Shown: positions 47,877 to 61,011, counted from the first letter of the stretch. The stretch is DNA of 64,000 nt from Syngnathus acus (GCF_901709675.1 NC_051088.1:25581193-25645192), one strand, 5' to 3'. Numbers and translations are program-made. Notes: generated from the sequence alone by a model not told the origin.

Positions 47877-48520
47877 GGCAGGGTCTCATGTTTGATTCCA
47901 ACCCTATTACTCCTGCTGTTATAGACAAGCCGAAAGGTCAACAGAAATGAGTGCGTTTGACACCAAGCAGATGAAGATGGATGATCAAATGGACTTCGCC
48001 AAACACAAAATATTTGTTTCAAGGTGGAGCTGTCATTGAGAGCGTGGCGGCGTGGCGGGGCTGCCTCGACCACGGTGCGCCTCGTCCGTTTTGCCCGCCA
48101 CTGTGGCAGAACTCCACCCCTCATCATGTTCTTTTGCACTGATCTGAAGAGGGGGGACCCTTGGAACTGGACCGGTTTTGTTCAGATTTCCAAATTGGCA
48201 CCAAAGCATAGCTGAGGTCTTTGATAGTTTTTGGCGGACGCTTTTGTTATCCGCTCGCTCGCTCTCTGTCGACGTGGCATTTGCACACCTCAAACGCACC
48301 TTTGGCACGGCAAGTGGCTTTTTGTAGCTTTTTTCCCACTGTGAGCAACTCGTTTTAGTGATTTGTTACAGCAGCCCTGTTTTCTTGCCACCAAATGAGG
48401 CAAAACAAGTTTGGAAGAAAAACAAAGCCAAATAGAATCAATAGAATAATTCCTTTTCCCCAGCTGGCATGTTGTGAAGAAGGCAAAACATTGGGCGCTT
48501 TTCCTCCAGAGAGACGAGTG

Positions 48521-48608
48521 GGTTCTCCTCTCCATTCAGCCTCAGTTTTTGGATCAGCGGGCAAGGGCAGGTTCTCCTCTCCATTCAGCTCTCAGTTTTT
48601 GGATCAGC
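48521..48608. repeat. 49-bp tandem duplication
   Basis: GGTTCTCCTCTCCATTCAGC and the following CTCAGTTTTTGGATCAGC occur at 48521 and again at 48570, separated by a short spacer. Confidence 0.92.
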
Positions 48609-49586
48609 TGGACACCCGTCTGGAGTGACAGAGCACATCTTGGGCTAGCTATTGAAGCGTTTGTGATTTATTCCCAAATACTGCCTCGTCAACAAAAACA
48701 AAGCACAAAACTGACCCAATGAGGTCAACCCAAAAAGAAAAGACATTTTGAAAGGACACCGTTAAAAGTGCTGCGCAAGCGGGACACTTTGGAAGAATCT
48801 ATTCTTCCTCTCCCCTCCCGACTCGCTCGGTCAGGAACCAGGGAGGAGAATGGATGGCGTCGCAATTGAGCTGTAACTCTATCAGTGTGCCGGAGCCAAT
48901 CCAAAAGTCGATCCCACCTTTCACCTGGGAGGCCCATTTTGCCCGGCAGAGACAGACACAGTGGGGGCAAAGCCACACGCGCAGACCAAATTGCACTCCG
49001 AATGGATGCAAGCCACGTCATCAGCACCGGGTCGTGTCACGTCACATAGAGACCTGCCAAAGTGGAAGCCCAATTCATTGACGCTTTAGCTTCCGACCAA
49101 ATCCCCACAATTGCTTTCGTCCACATTTCAACAACTGATGAATATCCAGCATCAAAAAAAGACACCGTGAAAGTCATTTGATTCCAAAGAGGAAATACGA
49201 CGAGCGAGCGGTGCTGGTGAAAATCTCAAGCAATGGATCAACAGGGGAGTTGAAATTCAGAGATGCTTTTAACTCATTTCCTTTCATTATTTGCACTTGC
49301 CTTTCTTTTATTGTTCACCCAGAACTTTGATCATCTTTGATGTTCTGGCTTGCCTCAGCTTCATGATGTGTGGAGCACTTTGGCTTGCCTGGGAAAAATG
49401 TGCAAAATAAATAAGCTGGCTTGAGGCCTACCTTGTTTTTATGCTGACGCGGAGCGCCTACCGCTTAAGCTGCCGGGCGAGCGTCACGTTAGGAGTGACC
49501 CGGCCATATAGGGGCGGGCGGAAGGGCATGAACGAGAGGACGGGACGGGACGGGACAGGACGGGAGCGAGCGCTGCAGGTGTCATT

Positions 49587-49650
49587 GTACCGCTGGTGTA
49601 CCGCTGGTGTACCGCTGGTGTACCGCTGGTGTACCGCTGGTGTACCGCTA
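49587..49650. repeat. 11-bp tandem repeat GTACCGCTGGT, about six copies
   Basis: Perfect 11-bp units with a truncated last copy. Confidence 0.95.
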
Positions 49651-50097
49651 GACAGGAGCAGTAAAGAAAAAGTGGCGGGCCACACAACGGGACAGAAGGT
49701 TGCCATTAAACTCCGGCCACGCTCTTGTTTATGGGAGGCGGAGGACGGAGGAGGAGCGTGTGGTAAAGGCCCCGTCGGATTTATTCCCTTTGTTAGGGTG
49801 ATGACAGCGCCCGCTTCTGCTTATGCTGTCCTAGCGCCGGGCCGGCTGTAATTACACAGCGTTTCGTGTCACTTTGTTAGTTTAATGAGGCTATATTGGC
49901 TTGTAGAGTCAAAGCTATGATGTCGGGCAGAAATGGTCAATGCGACATCCGCTTTTCAAGTCATCTGAGGCAGGCAGAGCGTGGGCAGATCATCATTTCT
50001 CGACCACCTCAAATAGATCTATGGGTGGAGGGGCTGAAACCCGACGACTACTCGCTCCTCCGTGTCAGCGGCTGATGAGGCTGTGATGGCGACGAGG

Positions 50098-50098
50098 G

Positions 50099-50194
<96 letters not shown>

Positions 50195-50515
50195 CCAGCC
50201 TGCCTGCCTGCGTGGCTGCCTGCCTGCCTGCCTGCCTGGCTGCCTGCATGGCTGCCTGCATGGCTGCCTGCCTGTGTGGCTGCCTGCGTGGCTGCCTGCG
50301 TGACTGCCTGCGTGGCTGCCTGCGTGACTGCCTGCGTGGCTGCCTGCGTGGCTGCCTGCGTGGCTGCCTGCCTGCCTGCCTGCCTGCGTGGCTGCCTGCC
50401 TGCGTGGCTGCCTGCCTGCGTGGCTGCCTGCCTGCGTGGCTGCCTGCCTGCGTGGCTGCCTGCCTGCGTGGCTGCCTGCCTGCCTGCGTGCCTGCCTGGC
50501 CGCCCGCCCGCCTGG
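50098..50515. repeat. Compound CCTG array with CGTGGCTG variant half
   Basis: About 28 CCTG units (50098-50210) pass into CCTG, CGTGGCTG and CATGGCTG variant units (50190-50500), then GCCCGCC. The unit set is the reverse complement of that at 47377-47876, 2.2 kb away in the same intron. Confidence 0.96.
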
Positions 50516-52173
50516 CCGCCCGCCCGCCCGTCTGCCTTTGCGGAAATGAAACACCTGGCTTCAACCTTGATTTGTGCGCGTGCTGTCATTTACTGTACAT
50601 AGGATGGGACGGGATGGGACAGGGGAAGCAGCGCCACGTGAAGGTGACCCTTGAGGGGGCCAGGAGGAGGGAGAGCCCACCTGCTCGTGACAGCCATCCA
50701 CCTGTCTCCCAACAACACGCTCCCTCCGTCCCTCCCTCCCGGCAGACCCCGTCCCATCTGCCCGACCCCTTTGGGAATCCTCCGCCTCGCCCTGCCTCGC
50801 CTCGGGGGAGCCCGTGACCCCCGCTGTCGTCCACAGTCCAGCGATAAGTCACCTGGCCTGGCAAAGTCATGGGAGCAAAGACTTCTTCGGTCGTCACCAG
50901 CCCCACCTGCAGCCCTTTATTCAGGCCTGTCTGGCGGCAGTGAGAGCCGTCGCAGGCTGGCACATGCAAGCACCTGCAGCACCCGCAGCACCCGCGGCAG
51001 TGGGTGCTCTTGTGACATGGCCTTCAAGCACATGAGTGACATGGCATGTGTGGGAAAGGTGCTCGCTCGCTCCATCCTTGGGGCATTTCTTCCAAAGTTG
51101 CTAGCGCAGTGCTCTCCCTCCCTCCCTCCCTCCCTCCCAGGCCACAAACTGCAAAGACACCAAGAAGCGACTTACGTCGACAAACGGCATAAAGACCGGC
51201 GGTGCGACAAAAAGCATGTGGAAGGCTGGACAAATAACAAGCGGACAGAGGACTGCCTTTCTCAAGTCAAAGTCAATGAAAATCACTGCTGGGACCAATT
51301 TAAGGACGTGGTAGCCGCACGGTTCAAAGGATGCCGTCTTCTGTACATTCTACACCGTTGGACGCAGAAAGAAAGCAAAAACAATCCTTCTTGATGGTGG
51401 ATGCCACAAGGAGAAACCAATGAACTGCTCTGCTGCTCCTTCAAGTGCGAGAGGGTTAGGGCCGTTGTCGTCAATCCTTATTGAAGCGTGAATATTGCAC
51501 GTGTGGTCTCACATTGCATGTCTGTCTCACAGTCAAATGCTCGGCTTTGGACCTCAGCTTTGGAGTTCTCGCCCGCCGCGCGCGGTGGAGCACGTTGGGC
51601 CTACCACGTTGGGCCTACCACGTTGTCGTCATTGATTTGCAACAGTCAGTGACAATGAACTGGACCCAAAAAGTGCCTTGGATCTGATGTTTCAAACACA
51701 AACAATGCAGAGCGCGGAGGGAGGGAGGGAGGGGCGAGCAAACGCTGCGTGTCTCAGCGGCATTTTCCACATTATCTCAATGGCAAAAGCTCATTTGGGA
51801 CACGAGCGCCATGAATTACAAATGAAAGTTAGACTCAAATCACGTGCAATGTTCATCAGCGGATTACTTCTGTGCACATACGAAATACAAAATGGCAGCT
51901 GAGAGGAGATCAAAGGCAAGCAGAGCACATTCCTTCATCCTTGCAGGCACTGCAGGGCACATTAGAGGGTCTGCTTGTGCTTGTGCTTGTGCTTGTGGCA
52001 ACATGCAAATTGTTACGCCAGGAAAGAGAGAACTGCCGTGTCACGCCATCGTCATTTCATTCCATTCCATTCATCTGTCCGGTCAAAACACGTCCGAATC
52101 AGAAAGCGCAGACACTGCTGGCAAATTTCTTCCCGATCCGATAGGCCATCGATAGAAACGAGACCCACCGACC

Positions 52174-52174
<1 letters not shown>

Positions 52175-52220
<46 letters not shown>
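52175..52220. repeat. (GA)n microsatellite
   Basis: About 22 GA units. Confidence 0.96.
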
Positions 52221-52222
<2 letters not shown>

Positions 52223-53384
52223 CGGCACGGCAAGCTCGACTTTGAAACGCCCAAACGCAATCGGCCTATCATCGATTCCGAGCGACGTCGAGGTGTTGTC
52301 GCCGAGTCACAAGAGAAGGGACTTGAGGTCATCAAAGCCGCTTTTAACAATCACACAAAGTCCCAGAGGAGGTTTTGAGAAGGTGACGGATGGATGAATG
52401 GATGGACGCTTTCAAGGGAAAGTCATGTGTGAGGCGGGCGAGAGCAGGCTGGTGACGGTGGAGGAGGAGAGGGAGAGAGGGAGAGAGGGAGAGCAGGAGG
52501 GAGGCTTGCTCTCATTACTCTCCCCGCAGGCTCAGGTGACCCTGGCTGGCTTTCTCTCTCTCACTCTCTCTCCTCTGCCTTACACACCACTAATCATTTG
52601 CTGCTTTTAATCACCAGGATATTCTTCCTCTACTCGCCCTCCTCTCTCTCTTCTGGCTTGCCTGCGCGCCCTGGCCTTTGCCAAGGTCCCGCTAATTTTA
52701 TTCTAATTGGCTAACCCATCTGCCTTGCTGGCCTCATCCATCCATCCGTCCGTCCATCTGTCCGTCCGTCCGTTCAGTCTCCTCTTCCGTTCCACGCCCT
52801 TGCTGCTCTTCCTGTGTCTCCCTCCTTCCGTCAGGTTGTTTTCTCATCTGCTCGCCACTCCCCCATGTCTTCCACGCCGGTCATTGACATGGCGGCGGCG
52901 CTGGCTTTGGCCCAATCCCCGAGCCCTCTCTTTCTTGTTGGCCTTACGTCGGGGCAAACAGCTTGGATACCGCGGCCTGACCGAGCGGCCAAAGGGAAAA
53001 GGCAACCGTGACACGCTCCCGACTGAGAGGAAAAACAAAAAGAGTGCGCTCGCTCGCTCGCTCGCTCGTTCGCTCGCTGCATGTGGATGAGTTGACCGCT
53101 GGCTGGCAGAAAATGGACAAAACGGATGCTTGCTGTCCGTCCGTCCGTCTGTCTTCTTTGTTGTCAAGCTGACACCGTTTGAAATCAAACTACTATGTAT
53201 CTTGTAATTGCAGTCATTGTCAGGCAAAAAGTGCGCGCGCTATTGGCTAATTGGTGGTGCAAAGAAAGCAAATCTCATCATCATAACTACTAAGTGTGGC
53301 CGGCTGCCCGGCTGGCTGCCTGTCGCCGGCGGCGCTCGCTCGTACAAATCCTGGACTTTTCTTTTCTTTTCTCCTCCGGATCAA

Positions 53385-53640
53385 CAGCCCCAATAAATTC
53401 TCATTACACCTGTGCGCGGAGCTTCAAATAGAGCCACAGAAGCAGAAACTAATTACTTTCTAATTTATTGACTAATGGCCACAGCCCTGGGAGACGGCAG
53501 CAATTGTTCAACAGTCCTGCCGCTCCCACTGCACTCGGGTCCACTTTAGACTCATAAGCAAAATCATTTATCATTACAAGCACGTTCAATTGAATCGCAC
53601 CGAGCAGAACGCCGCTCATTTATATACTTTGCTTTTTAGC
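53385..53640. promoter_or_regulatory. Candidate intronic enhancer (composition only)
   Basis: A repeat-free, AT-rich stretch contains ACTAATTACTTTCTAATTTA, CAATTGTTCAACAG, TTATCATTACAAGC and TCATTTATATACTTTG. Such clusters of homeodomain-, SOX- and HOX-like words, in a gene active in brain and lying far from exons, are typical of conserved vertebrate enhancers. There is no alignment behind this call, so it is a guess from composition. Confidence 0.25.
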
Positions 53641-54005
53641 CACAAATTGGCGCCTTTGTCTGGAAAACGTGAGGGAGGTTCTTCTGGAGTCAAGTCCAGG
53701 GTGGCAGCCTGACTCTGTCCTTGAAAGGAAGCATTGTTTCCCATTTGTTTGAGCTTCAAGAAGAAAGGTGATCAGAAACTCTCGCTGTCGTCACATGCAC
53801 GAGCCAGACGCCCAGCTGAAGACTAGCAGCTCGCTTGGCGCCGACCAGGGGGGGAAGTGTGAGAACGCATACGGTAGGTATCCTCTCGTTGCCCGCGTCG
53901 CCGCCGAGACGTAAACGCTCAGCCGACTGCACGATGACAACATTAGCCGCGCGTTGGCATTTTCTGCCACCGCGCCTGGCAATCGTCAAGCAAATTCATG
54001 ACGGA

Positions 54006-54092
54006 AGCGGGGATCAGCGGAGATCAGCGGAGATCAGCGGAGATCAGCGGAGATCACCGGGGATCACCGGGGATCACCGGGGATCACCGGCG
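54006..54092. repeat. 10-bp tandem repeat (GGAGATCAGC to GGGGATCACC)
   Basis: About nine 10-bp units with GATC at a fixed 10-bp spacing. The unit changes from CGGAGATCAG to CGGGGATCAC halfway along. Confidence 0.95.
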
Positions 54093-54979
54093 ACCACGTC
54101 GCCCTACGCACCAAAGCCATCGCTGCTATCCGGCCTGATGTTTGAGTGATTGAACGTCATCACAATGACAGCAAACTAAGTCATCACACCCAAAGAGAAC
54201 TCCAAGGTCATCTGGCGGAGGTCCAACTCATGGATTGCTCATCTGCAGAGTGCACGAGCCTAAGATGTGCATTGGCTTTCCATTCATTTTGCTTACCTAT
54301 TTCTTTTGCTGCCTTTCACGTAGATTTCAAAAAGAGCCGAGTCATCGTAACGACTTACACATGAGATGGGGCAAAATAAACGAAGATTTCAACAATGAAT
54401 GAACGAGAGCGCAGAAGGGCTTCCCAGCGCTTGCGTGCGTGAACGTCGTCCCTTCCTGGCATTTGCCTCCACTCTTTTGATAGTATGGCAGGATTGCTAT
54501 TTGTCACTCTTGTGGATGCGCATTTGTTGCTAGATGCATGGATGGTGTGTGTGTGTGGGGGGGGGGGTCAGCTGACTCATTGCGTGCAATAGAGACACGG
54601 GCATTTAATGCAAGCTGGGGTTGCCATAGCAACACGAGCAGTAAATAACAAATTGGACAAAGAATTCCAGACAACGCACATGCACACGCAGGCACAACCT
54701 GAAAAGACTTTGGTCAAGGGCTCCTCAGAAGGGAGAAAAAAAGCAAAGAAGCCGTCTATGCGTATACGCAAGCCAACAATGGCCTCACTCTCCAGTGTGA
54801 AACACGGTCGACCGCACTTCATAAAACGTACTGTTGGATTGAGAGCATCCAGGGGAGGGGAGGGGAGGGGAGGGAGAGAAGGAAGGACACCCCACTACAC
54901 GCAAAGTCAAGCACAATGGCCATTAAATCAAAAGCAATCTCTCTGCTCCTGGCACACCATGCATGCATCCGCCAGCAAA

Positions 54980-55011
54980 TGCACACACAGACACACACAC
55001 ACACACACACC
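54980..55011. repeat. (CA)n microsatellite
   Basis: About 14 CA units. Confidence 0.92.
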
Positions 55012-55483
55012 GGAGGCACAATGCTGCCGTTCACTCTCAAAAGATGCCAGGAACGGATGACGTTCCCACCCCAAATCCTGGCCCAAAAGGGCCAAGCGCT
55101 GGGAGTACAACATCTCGGAATGGGAGCTTTTGAGAGAAATTCATTTCAGGGCGAGTGCCAAGGACGTCCGCAAGGGCACGGCTCTCTTGGTCTCTTGCTA
55201 CCAGTTTGCTTCCTCCACAAGACGCGCTGACAGTCAGTCCATGTGTGACCCTAGAAGAGACTCATTTGAATAGCGGGAGGGAGCGTATTCTAAGTCAAAA
55301 CGTGCATACGGGAGAACAAGCAGCACTTGCAAATATTCAAGTGCGGTGGACATGTGGGATTTTACTTCCTCTAAAAGCGGGGCGTGATGGCTCCCTGCGC
55401 CTCTGGACCCTCAAAATGGCCAAAAGCTTTTAAGTGCTTTCAACTCATCATAACCCCAGTGTGAAAGGCAGCAAGCCTTGCGG

Positions 55484-55501
55484 AGGGGGGGGGGGGGGGG
55501 G
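55484..55501. repeat. Poly(G) run
   Basis: About 18 consecutive G, with strong potential for quadruplex or polymerase slippage. Confidence 0.92.
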
Positions 55502-55928
55502 ATTTGCAGTCTGCTCAGCCATTAAGGCAGTCACCCCAGCGCAAAGTCGCCCGCTTTGTTTGGCAAATCCAACACGTGGCGGAGTTGCTGGCGCTTTGGA
55601 AACGCAGCCAAGAAGCCAACAAGCATGTATTTCCCCTGGAAAAGCAAGCTTCCTGCTTCGAGACACTTTCTGCTTGCCAGGGGACCCCCAAGCATCTTCT
55701 CTGACCTCTCCATCTTCTCCTGTGCCATCGTTTGTTTGCCGCACGCGCGTCGGGGACGGACGGAGGGAGGGAGTCGCCGGGCCCAAAGCCTCGGAGCATC
55801 CGAACCTCGGGCTCCAGCTCCGAGAGGAACGTTCAGCCGCTCCGGAAGGGCTAACTGAAACCGAGGGGGAAATCTGACGGCCCCGCGGTCGCCGATCCAA
55901 CTTGACGGCGTTGGCGTGCGCTTCACGC

Positions 55929-55990
55929 GGCGGGCGGGCGGGCGGGCGGGCGGGCGGGCGGGCGGGCGGTCGGGCGGGTGGGCGGGCGGC
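55929..55990. repeat. (GGGC)n array
   Basis: About 14 GGGC units with GGTC/GGTG changes. Runs of GGG at 4-bp spacing fit the G-quadruplex pattern on the plus (non-template for camta1: minus) strand. Confidence 0.94.
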
Positions 55991-58195
55991 CTTAGCGTGC
56001 GAGGAGAAAAGCCAAGTCTGAACACGCCTGTGCTTTTTCACTTTGATTTGCCTCGCTCGGACGTGCAAGAATCAAAGAAGAAGCTGTCGGCGGGAGCGCG
56101 CGTCCATGGCAGAAATGAAATGTCATGCTTTGAATTGCAAACAATGAGAGAGAGGCAATCCCTCTCAATGAAACGGATGGCTGCATTTCAAGGACGTTAT
56201 CACTATTCATGATCCCATCTGAAAGGAGTCCAACTTGCGCACATACAAAGAGAAAAGCTTTGAATTATGAATCGCTCGCCTTTTCTTTGAATTGATCAAT
56301 GAATAGATTGCGCCCAACTTCCTTCTCCAGCAGTTGAAGTGGTCAAGGTGCTAACGTGCAACGTGCTCGCTCGCTCTCCAACACAAATCTGCACTCGCTC
56401 AAGGCCAACTTGGAGGGAATGAAGAGCGAGGATCAACCAGAGGCCCCACAATGAAGCACCCGAGTCGATTGTTTCTTTCCGTCAGGGCCGAGCGAGAATG
56501 ACACCGTTGCCTCCTTCGGCTCAATCGGTGCTGAGGGGCAAAGGTTGCGGCGGCGGACGGCTGTTTAAGCCGCAAAACCAGCCACGCTTCCGGGCGCCGT
56601 GCTGGTGCAAAGGGTCAGCGCCGCCATTTGTCGTTGGCGCGTGGCTGGCCGCCCGCCCATTGTAAAGAATTGGAGAAGTGGACGGACGGGCTGCTTCCTT
56701 TTTTTTTTTTTGGAAGTCATCTGATCGAACGTGTTTACAAAGGCATCGTCGTGCTCCGTCGGGCTTGCGCAAAGAGCGCTTGCTGGCTCTCAGCTTTGCC
56801 GGAGCGCCTCCAGGGTGGCAGCCAGCAGAGCTGCTGTATGTTTTAATAAAAGCCTTGTCTTTGCAAGCTGTCCGGAGGGACCCGCTGTTCATTTTGGAGT
56901 GGCGCCGTTGCTGTTCTTGTCGGGGGAGAAAGGGCGATTGCGCAGGGACGCGGGGGCGGCGAGGTTCAGCGTCACGCCGCCACCCCTGGCCGGCCGGTCC
57001 ATGGACCGGGGGGCCCCATTGTTTCATTCTTTCACTATACAATGTTTGCGAGTGCACGGCCGTGCCTTTGGAACTTGCAAATGAGCCACAGCGCGTAAGT
57101 GGAAGGTGAAAAATCCGACAACAACGTGGCTCAATTGGTCCGGCCTATTCAGATGCAACACAACGGACGTGGTCAGCTTCGGCTTTCCATCTGCCACATC
57201 AGACTCTATCCCGTTGCGGATGGCGGGGATAACAAGCAAGCTTTTCACAAGACTCGGGTGTCCATTAGCTCTCGGGCCAGAGCACTGCGTGACACCCTCT
57301 GCTCGCTACTTTCTACAACTGACAGCATGCGCACACCAGTGAAAAAGCCCCCGAGGAGACGTTTGTCTCTTTTATGGCAGACGCTCGCTCTTGCTCTCTC
57401 AGGCTGGCTCCATTTGCATTCTTCCAGCGTTTCACTGGTTCTCGCTCGGCCGGCCAAAGCGCTCAACACACCATGAGCACATTGTCACCGGTGGCCAGCA
57501 GGCAGCGAGTAGATGGGAGGAAACTCCTTACTGTCCTTTTGCGTGAATGCATTCATTGCTTGCTACGGAGCAAAGGTGTGCTGCGGCGCCTCGACCGAAG
57601 CAACGGGCTTCGCAAAAGCCACAATGCCGAGCCCTGCCTTTGTGGAAATGCAAGGTCGCTAGCAAGGCTGCACGCTTTTTGAACCACTTTCTGCCCCAAT
57701 TCGAGGGAACGTGTACTACGAGAGCAAATCACGCTGTGAATCACGCTCGCGGTGGTCATCCTGCCGTTGGCATCTTGCAGCGGGCGCCGCCAGATGTGTG
57801 CCAGCGATTGCAAAGGCGACAGACAGGTGCCCCGCCTTTGACCTATGGCCGACGACCTTGAGCGGCCAGCCGTCAATGGGCTCCCATCAAGCCCCTTTCA
57901 TTGCTGACAAGCTTGGCCGGCCGTGAAGGAAAAGACAAACACTTGACACTTTTCAGCGCCTCTCTCACTCGCCCTTATTGAGATCCACATCAAGCGCAAC
58001 CCCGTAGGGATGGCTCCCACACGCCACGGGATGTGTGTTTTTTGCGGATGTACGCACTTGGGGGCTTTCCTGACGTTCTGTTTTCTGTTCATGCAGCATC
58101 TGCACTGAGACGTGAGGCGAGGTTGGAATCCCCCATGCGGCGAGCGCACGGGCAGCAACAGAGAGCAACAGAGAGCAACGCACGCCAGTGACGGA

Positions 58196-58298
58196 CAGCA
58201 CCGCCGCCAGCACCGCCACCAGCACCGCCGCCACCAGCACCGCCGCCGCCAGTACCGCCGCCAGCACCGCCGCCAGCACCGCCGCCGCCAGCACCCTC
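58196..58298. repeat. (CAGCACCGCCGC)n minisatellite
   Basis: About eight 9-15-bp units built from CAGCACCGCCGCCAC, with CAGTACC as a variant. It lies 530 bp downstream of exon 1 in the transcript sense. Confidence 0.94.
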
Positions 58299-58831
58299 TC
58301 GTGTTGCTGCAGTATTTCCACATACGTCCTTGGGCTTTGTGTTGGCATGTTTTGGGTGAGGTCCACCAAAGCATAGCACCGGGAACGCGTCACTTTGCTT
58401 TCCTCCGCTCATCTGGATGAAAGGCGTCAGCCGGTAAAATGGATGGCAATCCGGGACGGCCTCCGACGCATTTGGAAAAACGAAAGCCACGAGCGTAAGC
58501 CCTCCCATGTGTCGGGAGATATCAATTGTTGAATTTCCAGAACTAGTCGAGTTTTTCGCCCTCAGGCTTGGGCGGCGTGGCGTGTTTTGCCAGCCTTAGG
58601 CCTCGAAGGGTTCAAAGCAGGAGTAAGTCGCAAGCAAAATGACAATTGTCAAGAGTTATACTGCTAGCGCTTTTGTGCAGGACGCTTCCCCGTGGCTACG
58701 TTACACACGCGCTCACACGCAGCCATCCGCCTGCCCGAAGATGGCGATTTTTCATTCTTTTCGTTTCAGCGCGTAAAGGAGGGCAAAGATGAGAGGACAA
58801 CGAGTTGGGCCGTACGGCGTCATTGTCTTAC

Positions 58832-58899
58832 CTTGTTCTGGGCGACGTGGTGAGCCATTCTTCGTGCTTTTCAAACGTTATCAAGTAGGCCGCGATCTC
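58832..58899 (-). CDS. camta1: CAMTA1 exon 1 of this window: CG-1 domain, part 1
   Basis: This 68-nt exon encodes EIAAYLITFEKHEEWLTTSP followed by RT and two bases of an Arg codon. It is near-identical to the conserved CG-1 DNA-binding domain of vertebrate CAMTA1, a nuclear calmodulin-binding transcription activator. The acceptor is a pyrimidine-rich tract ending in tttgcag. The donor is AACAAG|gtaag, phase 2, and the split Arg is completed by the first base of exon 2. Earlier CG-1 residues and the start codon are not found between here and 64000, so the gene continues upstream of the window. CAMTA2 is less likely because the large activation exon matches CAMTA1. Confidence 0.96.
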
Positions 58900-59030
58900 C
58901 TGCAAACAAGAGTGGAGAGGAGGGTTGTGAGGCTGGCACGAGGAGGGCTGTGAGGCTGGCACGAGGAGGGCTGTGAGGCTGGCACGCAAGGCCTTCTCTG
59001 CTGTTTGTAACACGTTCAAAGCGCTTTGTT

Positions 59031-59112
59031 GGGATTCCCCGGGAGATTCCCCGGGAGATTCCCCGGGAGATTCCCCGGGAGATTCCCCGGGAGATTCCCC
59101 GGGAGATTCCAA
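59031..59112. repeat. 12-bp tandem repeat GGGAGATTCCCC, six copies
   Basis: Six exact copies of GGGAGATTCC occur at a 12-bp period, with a shortened unit in front (GGGATTCCCC). Each copy fits the kappaB consensus GGGRNWYYCC. The array lies about 130 bp upstream of exon 1 in the transcript sense, inside an intron. Confidence 0.95.
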
Positions 59113-60873
59113 GGGAGCTCCGGCGGTTAAGGTCACAACGACTCGGGGGACCGTCTTTGTTCCCAAAGCTTTGCACAGGCACACAAAGGTGCTCAGCCAA
59201 AGATGGACGCGTGTGTCTTAGCGGGTTCTCGTACGGTGGGTCCAACCTCAGAATCGAAAGGATGCGACAGTCGTGTGTAGTGTGCGAGGCCTGCGTAGCC
59301 TTGGGAGTCACACAATGCCACGCCAGAGACCGCAGGTGTCAAACCCGGGGCCCGGGGGCCAGGTCCCGTCCGCCGCGTCATTTACGTAGCCCGCAAATTG
59401 TCTTTGCTTTTTAGAATGTCGAGACACGTTTGTTTCCAGTCCCTCTTTTCAAAGACAGTGAAATAGCATTGAACATTTGAGCATTTTCGAACAGATTTCC
59501 AAACTATTTACGTACGGCTTGGTAATCAAACCCAAATTCGGACAAAAACGAGCTACGGTGGATGAAGTGTGCCACCGGCATGAACAGGGCAACACTTTGA
59601 TGCGTGTCACTGGAGCGCAGCCGACCATTTTCTCCCCAACCAAACTAATGGGCATGTATAAAAGCACATTACACGCCGGCTGACAAGCCAATGATTGCCG
59701 GCGACAGGCGGCAATTCACTCCTCAGCTACGACATTCATCACCGACTTGGACCGCCAAGAGCACTTGACACAAGGACGGACCCGCCGCCGTCCGTAAGAA
59801 TTTCCGACGTGCCACAAGATGAATTGGTTACCTTGTTTGTCAGCAAAGGCTCGGGCTGTAAATGGGACAATGCAGCCAGGCTCCTCTGTCACTCTTGACC
59901 AAGCCGTGCCCACGAGTGAGACGCGAGCGACCAGAAAAAGCGTCCCTTTGTTTCTCCCGCCGCTCACGGATGCAGCACGTCGCCGCCGGCCCACGTCAGG
60001 CTGCACGCAAACGGGCTTTCCGCTACTTGCTTGCTCCCCAAACGGGGCAGGGCCTCTCTGTCTCCGTCTCTGCTCGGGCTGAGCAAAGCGCAACAATAAC
60101 CGCAGTGACACGCCGAGCGAGCAAACGTGTTTGTTGTTTGGACGGCAATTAGGAAAAAGGGTCACGCTGGCGTTGTTTTTATGCATGCATTTGTAACAAC
60201 TGTGATTAGATGAATGCAAGCTATTCAGCAGGGACAATCTGACCGACCGCAGAGCCTGTTAGCACTCAGCCCTGCTCCATCACTCCTCTCTTAAAAATCC
60301 ATATCCGCATTCCTGGCTGGAGCGTGGGCTCCTATCAAAGATACAGAGGCTAAACAATCGGAACAGATGCCGGGGATAACGCCTAGCCCCCGACCGACCC
60401 AGCGTAACCGTGGAATCATCTTTTGGCCGGGAAACAAACAACAACACACGCGCAGCCATTAAACAGCTGCAACGTTTGCACGGGCGGCATAAGGAGAGGC
60501 GAGCGTGCGTTCGGGTTGAGAAAACACGCTTGCCCTGGGCGCCGCGGCGGCGGCAGCGGTGGCGGCGCGCTTCTCCACACTGCCGCCGCCGCATCAAAGT
60601 CGAGCCGTCGGCCGTCAATGGCCTTTGGACCATCGGCCCAATGAAACGACTATGGGAAAGACGAGACCAGTAAAATGGGGTGAGAAAAGAGGAGACTGCC
60701 CGCGGCCCGCCTTGCGGTGGAGTCTGGGGAATGCCGAGTCAAAGCGTTGACCTTGAAAGCGGCAAGAGAGAGACCAGAGTCAGAGAGAGAAGAGAGGAGA
60801 GGAAAGCTCCCCGGTGAGCCAGCCAGCTTTTACTGCGACATGCCATGCGATACTTCCTGCAAGGGAGCCCAGG

Positions 60874-60963
60874 GCCACCAACAAAGCCACTAGTGGGCGG
60901 ATGCTGAAGCACCAACCTGCCGCCGCCACCAACAAAGCCACTAGTGGGCGGATGCTGAAGCGC
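60874..60963. repeat. 51-bp tandem duplication
   Basis: GCCACCAACAAAGCCACTAG begins at 60874 and again at 60925, followed both times by TGGGCGGATGCTGAAGC. Confidence 0.92.
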
Positions 60964-61011
60964 CAACGTGCCGCCGCCGCCGCCACCACCGGATTACAAG
61001 TGCAAATGCAA

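Noticed and set aside
50019-50817. Cys/Leu/Ala-rich or Arg/Gln/Ala/Gly-rich frames resembling antifreeze or keratin-associated repeats
   Set aside because: They are translations of the CCTG/CAGG array. The same pattern appears at 12.3, 22.2, 32.9 and 47.4 kb.
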